Source: Myxococcales bacterium | Lineage (GTDB): Bacteria; Myxococcota_A; Polyangia; Polyangiales; Ga0077539 | Reading direction: 5' to 3' | DNA: 64,000 bases | Assembly: GCA_013298625.1 (NCBI GenBank) | Contig: JAAFIF010000025.1 | Location: 28,498-92,497 of the forward strand | Shown here: in pieces, positions 58,586 to 64,000 of the stretch | Position numbering within the stretch: the first letter of the stretch is position 1 | How the letters are laid out: every line of letters starts with the position of its first letter | Translations under genes and position numbers: made by a program | Notes under the pieces: model-generated | What the model was told of the DNA's origin: nothing | Seen by the model: the letters and a program-made list of their open reading frames with translations, nothing else | The model's database searches: none

Positions 58586-61285
58586 TCAGCTCGCGTCAGG
58601 CGCAGCGCTGGCGGCGTCCGGCTCGTCGGCGCGCGTCGCGGCGTCTGGCGTCGGAGCGCTGCCTGCGTCTTCTTCTTCGGTCGCCTCGAGGGGGATGCCT
58701 CCGTCGCCTGCCGTGAAGAAGCTGCTGAGCGCGCTCGCGCCGGCGTCCGTCGCGGCGACGGCGATCTGGCGAGGCTCGGTTCCGCTGAGAAACAGCTCGT
58801 CGATCGCGTCGGACTGGCCGGGGCGCGCGAGCATCCCAGTGGCCGGGTCGATCTGCGCGACGATCACGCCGTCGGGGCGAACGAAGTCGACGGCCGGCGG
58901 GTGGCGCACGCTGACGTACTCGCGCATGAAGCGCACCCAAATGGGCAGCGCCGAGCGCGCTCCCTCTTCGTTGCGGCCGAGCGGCTGGCGATCGTCGAAG
59001 CCCACCCACACGCCCGCGACGAGGTCCGCCGTGTAGCCGACGAACCATGCGTCGCGGCTCGCGTTGGTGGTGCCCGTCTTTCCTGCGATGGGGCGGTTGA
59101 GCGCCCGCGCGCGTTGGCCGGTGCCGCGCTCGATCACGCTGGTCATCATCGAGGTCACGAGGTGCGCTTCGGCCGGCGAGAGCACTTGTCGCGGCGCGGG
59201 TCCGTCGGGCAGCGCGACCTCGCGTCCGTTGGGGCCGACGATGCGCGCGATCAGCCGCGGCGGCGCGAAGCGACCAGCGGCCGCCCACGTCGTGTACGCG
59301 TTGGTCATCTCCATCGGCGTCACCGACGCCACGCCGAGCGCGAGCGACGGAACAGCCTGCATTTCTCCAGGCAAACCAACGGCGTGCGCGTGCTCGACGA
59401 GCGCCTGCGGCGTCACGTCCATCACCACTTGCGCCGCCACGATGTTTCGCGACTGCGCGAGCGCTTCGCGCAACCGCAGCGGCGGCTCTGGACCGAGCGC
59501 GGGGTCGTGCGCGTGCGACTCGCGCGGACACCACGAGCCGAAGCACCGCGGGTTGGGGTCGAACGTGCTCGCGAGCGTCACGCGCCGGGTCGAGAGCGCC
59601 AGCGAGTAGAGAAAGGGCTTGAACGCCGAGCCCGGCTGACGCTGCGCTCGCTGCGCTCGATCGAAGCCGCCAGCCAGCACGTCGTAGCCGCCGATCAGCG
59701 CGCGCACTTCGCGCGTCGTCGGGTCGATCGCCACGAGCGCGGCTTGCGGTCCGAGCTCGAGGCGCATCGTCGCAGGACTGGTCGGCGTGGCGACGCGGTC
59801 GACCGAGACGCGCACGGTCGCGCCGTTCGGAGCGAACACCGACGGGGCGTCCTCGGCGCGAACGTAGCGGGCGACGGAGTTCCAAGGGATGGTGCCGAGC
59901 GTGTCGCCGACGCGGACGGTGATGTCTCCTGCGGTGCGCGTGCTCGGGTCGGGGTCGCGCGTCGACTCGACGATCCCGACGTAGATGCGGCCCGGCAAGA
60001 GTCTTCCGTCCCTCGGCGCGGGCTCTGCGTCGACCACGTAGCCCGGCCGTCCGCGAACGCGCCGCGCGCCGGCAGCGAGCAACGGCCCGCGAAATCCCTG
60101 GCGATCGTCGAGCTCGCGCAGCCCTGCTTGCAGCGCGTCGCGCGCCGCTCGCTGCAGAGCCGGGTCGATGGTCGTGTGGATCTGGTAGCCGCCGCGTCGG
60201 ACTGCGTCTTCGCCTTCGATCTGCAACAGCAGCGCGCGCGCGGCTTCGACGACCTCTGGCGAGGTGCCCTCGTCGTCGTTGACGTCCCGCAAGCGAAGCG
60301 GCTCGGCCCCGGCGAGGTCCGCTTGCTCGCGCGTGATGAACTGGTTGGACACCATCTGTCCGAGGATCCAGCGACGACGGTTGAGCGCGGCTTCGGGGTG
60401 CGACCGCGGAGAGTACAGAACGGGAGACTTCGGCGCGCCTGCGAGCAACGCGCACTCGCCGAGGGTGAGCTCGCGCGCGTGCTTTCCGAAGTAGAAGCGC
60501 GCGGCCTCTTCGACGCCGTAGCGGCCGTGGCCAAAATTGATGTGGTTGAGATAGAGAAACAGGATCTCGTTCTTGCTGAGCTCGCTCTCGATGCGTCGCG
60601 CCAGCACGACCTCGCGCACCTTGCGCGCGAGCGATCGCTCGGAGGTGAGCAAGATGTTCTTGATGAGCTGCTGGGTGATCGTGCTCGCGCCTTGCGCGGT
60701 CGTTCCGCGGCGGATGTTGACGTAGAGCGCGCGGAGCATGCCCGGGTAGTCGAGCCCTCGATGGCCGTAGAAATCCGCGTCCTCTGCGGCCAGCAAAGCC
60801 ATCACGAGGTTGCGCGGGATCTGCTCGATCGGGACGACCGTGCGGCGCTCGGTGAAGAGCTCGGCGAGCACCGTCCCGTCGCGCGCGTAGATCCGCGTCG
60901 TCTGCGGCGGGCGCCACTGGGCTCGAAGGTTGTGAACGTCGGGCAGGTCGCGGCCGTAGTACACGAAGAGCCCGACGATCCCGCCGAGCGCGAGCAAGAC
61001 CCCCGCGATCGAGAGCGCCAGCATGCGCACGATCCACACGCGCGCGGCGGACGGCGTCGGCTCGTCGCGCACCGTGTCGGGAGCGGTTTCTTTGCTGCTC
61101 GCGCTCGTCGCGCGGGTGTGTCGCGCGGACTTCGACGAGGGCGCGACCTCGTCGTCGATCAGCGATTCGCGGGTCTCGGGCTGCTGCGAATCCGTCGCGC
61201 CGCCGCGCCGAGGACCGACCGGAACGCGTGGCTTCTGCCCCATGCCCCCGGTGGATTTGCGCCCCGTGTTGTCGTCGTTGGCCAT
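58586..61285 (-). CDS. mrcA: Class A penicillin-binding protein (PBP1A type)
   Basis: Encodes 899 residues from the ATG at 61285. A basic, disordered cytoplasmic N terminus, a membrane helix near 95-115, a glycosyltransferase (GT51) domain with EDADFYGHRGLDYPG and QGASTITQQLIKN, and a transpeptidase domain with the Ser553 nucleophile in GSAFKPF, SRN and KTGTTN. It polymerises and cross-links peptidoglycan in the periplasm. An OB-like insertion sits between the two domains (residues of about 410-500). The C-terminal 70 residues are Ala/Asp/Pro-rich. A longer frame upstream lacks a credible start. Confidence 0.94.
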   Translation of the reverse strand: MANDDNTGRKSTGGMGQKPRVPVGPRRGGATDSQQPETRESLIDDEVAPSSKSARHTRATSASSKETAPDTVRDEPTPSAARVWIVRMLALSIAGVLLALGGIVGLFVYYGRDLPDVHNLRAQWRPPQTTRIYARDGTVLAELFTERRTVVPIEQIPRNLVMALLAAEDADFYGHRGLDYPGMLRALYVNIRRGTTAQGASTITQQLIKNILLTSERSLARKVREVVLARRIESELSKNEILFLYLNHINFGHGRYGVEEAARFYFGKHARELTLGECALLAGAPKSPVLYSPRSHPEAALNRRRWILGQMVSNQFITREQADLAGAEPLRLRDVNDDEGTSPEVVEAARALLLQIEGEDAVRRGGYQIHTTIDPALQRAARDALQAGLRELDDRQGFRGPLLAAGARRVRGRPGYVVDAEPAPRDGRLLPGRIYVGIVESTRDPDPSTRTAGDITVRVGDTLGTIPWNSVARYVRAEDAPSVFAPNGATVRVSVDRVATPTSPATMRLELGPQAALVAIDPTTREVRALIGGYDVLAGGFDRAQRAQRQPGSAFKPFLYSLALSTRRVTLASTFDPNPRCFGSWCPRESHAHDPALGPEPPLRLREALAQSRNIVAAQVVMDVTPQALVEHAHAVGLPGEMQAVPSLALGVASVTPMEMTNAYTTWAAAGRFAPPRLIARIVGPNGREVALPDGPAPRQVLSPAEAHLVTSMMTSVIERGTGQRARALNRPIAGKTGTTNASRDAWFVGYTADLVAGVWVGFDDRQPLGRNEEGARSALPIWVRFMREYVSVRHPPAVDFVRPDGVIVAQIDPATGMLARPGQSDAIDELFLSGTEPRQIAVAATDAGASALSSFFTAGDGGIPLEATEEEDAGSAPTPDAATRADEPDAASAAPDAS

Positions 61286-61343
61286 GAGAGACGCGCGCAG
61301 TGTAGCTGCCCGCGGGCGTGCTATGCACAGATCACTCGACACG

Positions 61344-61826
61344 ATGAGCGAAGACGCTGAGATCACCGTACGCGACGCGTGCGAAGAGGACCTCGACGCG
61401 GTGAGCGTCCTGGCCGCGCGGCTCGTGCGCATGCACTACGACTGGGACAACGAGCGCTTTCTCAAGGCCGGGCCGTCGGTCGAGACCGGCTATCGTCGCT
61501 TTCTCGCGGGAGAGCTCGGCAGCCGCGCGAGCATGGTCCTCGTCGCGACGATGGGCGATCGCGTGGTGGGCTACGCCTTCGGCCGCCAAGAGCCCCGCAA
61601 CTGGGAGATGCTCATGGACGAGAGCGGCGTCCTGCACGACGTGTTCGTCGACGACAGCGCGCGCGCGAAGGGCGTCGGCGTCGCGCTGGTGCGCTCGTTC
61701 GTCGAGCGGATGCGCGAGCGCGGGGCGGCGCGGATCGTCCTTCACACGGCGGCGCAGAACGCGGCGGGGCAGGCGCTCTTCAAGAAGCTGGGGTTCAGGG
61801 TCACGATGTTGGAGATGACCCTGTAA
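61344..61826 (+). CDS. GNAT family N-acetyltransferase
   Basis: Encodes 160 residues. The GNAT fold is seen from ITVRDACEEDLDAV to the acetyl-CoA loop in HDVFVDDSARAKGVGVALVRSFVERMRERG (quoted pieces: ARAKGVGVALV), ending AAQNAAGQALFKKLGFR. Substrate unknown. The ATG at 61344 is preferred over one at 61323, which adds seven residues; neither has a clear ribosome binding site. Divergent from the penicillin-binding protein gene. Confidence 0.85.
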   Translation: MSEDAEITVRDACEEDLDAVSVLAARLVRMHYDWDNERFLKAGPSVETGYRRFLAGELGSRASMVLVATMGDRVVGYAFGRQEPRNWEMLMDESGVLHDVFVDDSARAKGVGVALVRSFVERMRERGAARIVLHTAAQNAAGQALFKKLGFRVTMLEMTL

Positions 61827-61854
61827 ATTCAGCGGTTGAGCGCGCGATCTTCGA

Positions 61855-62373
61855 TCACTCGACCGCGACGAGGTCGACGGCGAAGATGAGCGTCTCGTTG
61901 GGGCCGATGTCGCTGCCGGCGCCCCGCTCGCCGTACGCGAGGTTCGGCGGAATGATCAGCTCGCGGCGGCCGCCGACGCGCATCCCCGCGACGCCCTGAT
62001 CCCAGCCGGGAATCACGTTGCCCGCGCCGAGGCGAAACGCGAAGGGATCGCGGTTGCGGTCCCACGACGAGTCGAACTTGCGGCCCGTCGACCACGCCAC
62101 GCCCGTGTACTGCACGCGGATGTTGCGGCCGCTCGTGGCCTCGGCGCCGGTGCCCACGATGATGTCGCGCTTCTGCAGGGTGGTGGGCTTGGGCGTCGAG
62201 GGGACGGTGATCGTCGGCGGCGAGCTCGGCGGCGTCGAGGAGCCCGTGGTGGGTGCGGTCGAGGGTTGCGCTGCCGGCTCGCTCGGCCAAACGACGGGCG
62301 GCTCGGGGGGAGCCTTGTTGCACGCGGCGACGACGAGCGAGGTGAGGCAGAGGGCGATCAGCGATTTGCGCAC
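61855..62373 (-). CDS. FKBP-type peptidyl-prolyl isomerase lipoprotein
   Basis: Encodes 172 residues from a GTG at 62373. Lipobox LVVAAC with Cys at residue 18, then a Pro/Thr-rich linker (residues of about 20-65). The FKBP domain (about 72-172) has the core residues VQYTGVAWSTGRKFDSS, VIPGWDQGVAGM and PNLAYGERG. It should speed proline isomerisation in envelope proteins. The GAGG before the start supports it. Confidence 0.92.
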   Translation of the reverse strand: MRKSLIALCLTSLVVAACNKAPPEPPVVWPSEPAAQPSTAPTTGSSTPPSSPPTITVPSTPKPTTLQKRDIIVGTGAEATSGRNIRVQYTGVAWSTGRKFDSSWDRNRDPFAFRLGAGNVIPGWDQGVAGMRVGGRRELIIPPNLAYGERGAGSDIGPNETLIFAVDLVAVE

Positions 62374-62586
62374 GAAGTTCCTCGGTGAAATGACGGTGAG
62401 GGAGCGTTGGCGAGGCGGTCTCGCATCGGCGTCCGGCGGCGCGATGGCACGAAGCGCTCGCGGTGATGCCGGACGACGCAGAGGCGTCGCGGGGACAGCC
62501 GCCTCGAACGGGCGCGCAAGCTACTTCGCGCCGTGGCTCGATGCAATTCACCCCCGTGAACCGACCCCTGAAGGATCGCGATCGAC

Positions 62587-62608
62587 CGCGAAGAACACGC
62601 GGTTTTTT
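62587..62608 (+). terminator. Intrinsic terminator on the plus strand
   Basis: CCGCG (62586-62590) pairs with CGCGG (62598-62602) around a 7-nt loop, with A-U extension, and six T at 62603-62608 follow: a textbook rho-independent terminator for plus-strand transcription. No plus-strand gene lies within 750 bp upstream; both neighbours (FKBP gene and tRNA-Ser) are on the minus strand. Confidence 0.7.
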
Positions 62609-62610
62609 AG

Positions 62611-62697
62611 CGGAGAGCTAGGGATTCGAACCCTAGGTACCGTTTCCGGTACACGGCATTTCCAGTGCCGCGCCTTCGACCACTCGGCCAGCTCTCC
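62611..62697 (-). tRNA. tRNA-Ser (anticodon GGA)
   Basis: Reads leftward as a class II tRNA with the 7-bp acceptor GGAGAGC/GCTCTCC, D arm, anticodon stem CGGCA/TGCCG with loop CTGGAAA giving anticodon GGA (reads UCC/UCU), a long variable arm TACCGGAAACGGTA and the T arm GGTTCGAATCC. Discriminator G at 62611. CCA is not encoded; the next bases are CTA. Confidence 0.95.
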
Positions 62698-62875
62698 AAA
62701 GATGTGCGCAGAGGTATTGGATTTCGCGTCGCAGTGCAACGGTTGTCGCACCGTTCGCGTCGGCCGCTCGCCCATGAGCGCGAACCGCGACGCAGCCCTC
62801 AAATGCTCCACCGCCCACGTTCATCGTCGCTCAGTGAGCAGCGGATGAAGTGGGCGGTTTGTATCGGAGCGACAC

Positions 62876-62965
62876 TGGCGGAGAGCGAGGGATTCGAACC
62901 CCCGATACCGTTTCCGGTACACCTGATTTCGAGTCAGGCTCCTTCAACCACTCGGACAGCTCTCC
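62876..62965 (-). tRNA. tRNA-Ser (anticodon CGA)
   Basis: Class II tRNA 178 bp upstream of the GGA gene on the same strand. Acceptor GGAGAGC/GCTCTCC, anticodon stem CCTGA/TCAGG with loop CTCGAAA giving anticodon CGA (reads UCG), variable arm nearly identical to that of the neighbour. The 3' CCA is encoded (62876-62878), unlike the GGA gene. Confidence 0.95.
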
Positions 62966-63003
62966 AGCGGGCGGCGCGGAAACTAACAGACGTCTTCGCT
63001 TTG

Positions 63004-63300
63004 TCAATGGTGTGTTCGAGGTCTTTGTCCTTCTCGGCACCGGCTCACGCAGCTGAAGCGGTTGAAGTCGCAGCGGCTCTCGCAGTGGCTCTGCATCGAC
63101 TGCATGTTCGGCGACCACGCCTGGGGCTGGCAGCCGACGCGGCAGGAGTCGTACGAGGGCGAGCAGAACTCGTCGCAGTTGATCTGCACCTGCACCGAGG
63201 CAGTGACTTGCGTTTGCGTGGGCGGCTGCTGGACGTACACGACCTCGCGGGTGACGCAGGCGGTGAGCGTGAGCGCGGCGAGCGCGAGGCGGTGGTTCAT
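63004..63300 (-). CDS. Small Cys-rich lipoprotein
   Basis: Encodes 98 residues. Lipoprotein signal LTLTAC with Cys at residue 15. The C-terminal half has eight Cys in short spacings (CDEFCSPSYDSCRVGC, CESRCDFNRFSCVSRC), suggesting disulfide knots or metal binding. No family recognised. The ATG at 63300 is 23 bp after the HD-domain gene stop, so the two may be one transcript. Function unknown. Confidence 0.65.
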   Translation of the reverse strand: MNHRLALAALTLTACVTREVVYVQQPPTQTQVTASVQVQINCDEFCSPSYDSCRVGCQPQAWSPNMQSMQSHCESRCDFNRFSCVSRCREGQRPRTHH

Positions 63301-63323
63301 CGGTGATCTCGTTGGGACGGGCG

Positions 63324-63980
63324 TCACAGCCCGTCGATCTCTCGTCGAAGGCGGTCCGTAAACGCCTGCAGAAACGCGGTGCGTTCGGCGGCGATCGCGC
63401 GGGCTGCGTCTGTGTGCAGCACCGACGCGATGCGCGAGAGCTTGAGCGCGAAGTGATCGAGGCCCCACAGCTTGTCGTCGAGCGCGCGCTGCGCGGCCCA
63501 CGGGTCGTCGAGCTCGTAGAACGGTCGCCCCATCGAGGCGCACGTCGCGAAGCAGCGGGCGACGCCGATGGCGCCGATCGAGTCGAGCCGATCGGCGTCC
63601 TGCAGGATCTTGGCGTCGGCCCTGGTCGGAGTGATCCCCAGCGAGAACGGATGCACAGCGATCGCATAGCGGATGGCGTCGATCGAGTCCGTGCTCCACC
63701 CGTGTGAGCGCAGGAGCTCCGCGGCGCGCTCGCCGCACACTTCTCCAGAGCGCTTCGAATCCGGGTGGCCTTTGGGGTAGTTGAACAGCTCGTGCAGCCA
63801 CGCCGCGGTGACGGCCACCCGCGGCGGCTGCGACTCACGTTGACAGAGCGCGACCGCCGTTCGCGTCACGCGCACGACGTGCAACAGGTCGTGGGCGGGG
63901 TCGGCGCCCTCGCACGCCGCGGCGACGGCTGGGGCGAGCGCGCGCAGGTCGTCGTCGAGTCCTGGGTCACCAGTATTCAA
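63324..63980 (-). CDS. HD-domain phosphohydrolase-like protein (5' end may be outside the window)
   Basis: At least 218 residues. The HD metal site is visible: ADPAHDLLHVVR near residue 27, AAWLHELFN near 60 and ILQDADRLDSIG near 128. This is the YedJ-like HD group, with undefined phosphohydrolase activity. The apparent start is a TTG at 63980; the frame stays open to the right edge, so the true start may lie beyond it. Cytoplasmic. Substrate unknown. Confidence 0.8.
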   Translation of the reverse strand: MNTGDPGLDDDLRALAPAVAAACEGADPAHDLLHVVRVTRTAVALCQRESQPPRVAVTAAWLHELFNYPKGHPDSKRSGEVCGERAAELLRSHGWSTDSIDAIRYAIAVHPFSLGITPTRADAKILQDADRLDSIGAIGVARCFATCASMGRPFYELDDPWAAQRALDDKLWGLDHFALKLSRIASVLHTDAARAIAAERTAFLQAFTDRLRREIDGL

Positions 63981-64000
63981 GTGGATCGTCGATTCGCTGG

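Overview
The window is GC-rich DNA, densely coded on both strands. It has many Cys-rich or Asp-rich lipoproteins, two eukaryote-like Ser/Thr protein kinases, stand-alone TerB-like proteins, FG-GAP and BNR propeller lipoproteins and frequent GTG starts. This points to a large-genome Myxococcota (Polyangia-type myxobacterium). The assignment is inference from gene content; there is no rRNA or other phylogenetic marker. I see no CRISPR array, no transposase and no prophage; it reads as ordinary chromosome with a few accessory islands.

Layout. 1-9.5 kb: a truncated Cys-rich surface protein, a TerB-like protein, the tldD-tldE protease pair coupled to an unusual cyclic-nucleotide-sensing nucleoside kinase fusion, a PEGA-like/TPR protein with a Cys-rich lipoprotein, and a membrane-anchored protein kinase. 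9.7-15.3 kb: a lipoprotein alpha-amylase, an S51-type peptidase, thymidine phosphorylase and a lipoprotein. 15.4-23.8 kb: a rightward run (small membrane-anchored protein, DUF58, transglutaminase, MoxR ATPase, TPR protein, orphan) that looks like one operon of the MoxR/DUF58/transglutaminase type. 23.8-26.2 kb: a second kinase divergent from a metallo-beta-lactamase-fold protein. 26.2-39.3 kb: a block of exported proteins (G8-domain/beta-helix lipoprotein, Cys-rich-repeat propeller lipoprotein, BNR propeller, zinc-ribbon membrane protein, seven-repeat FG-GAP lipoprotein, von Willebrand A lipoprotein), ending in a REP-like inverted repeat pair.

39.6-50.4 kb: metabolic and housekeeping genes (long acyl-CoA dehydrogenase, PP2C-like phosphatase, MpaB/Lcp-like oxygenase, methyltransferase, hydrolase, TrmL, outer-membrane barrel, DUF952-MazG fusion, membrane glycosyltransferase). 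50.4-54.0 kb: a leftward cluster of a YqiJ/NfeD-like membrane protein, a large flotillin and a small protein with a potassium-channel-like pore loop. The leader of the first gene can fold into two mutually exclusive hairpins, one of which hides its ribosome binding site. This is the most promising undescribed element here. 54.2-64 kb: a coiled-coil protein, zinc ribbon, inorganic pyrophosphatase with an orphan partner, TerB-like protein, class A penicillin-binding protein, GNAT acetyltransferase, FKBP lipoprotein, two tRNA-Ser genes (GGA and CGA) and an HD-domain protein that may continue past the right edge.

How they fit together: most exported proteins carry lipoboxes, consistent with an elaborate outer surface. 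The kinases, the phosphatase and the cNMP-domain protein suggest dense signalling. No single metabolic pathway spans the window.
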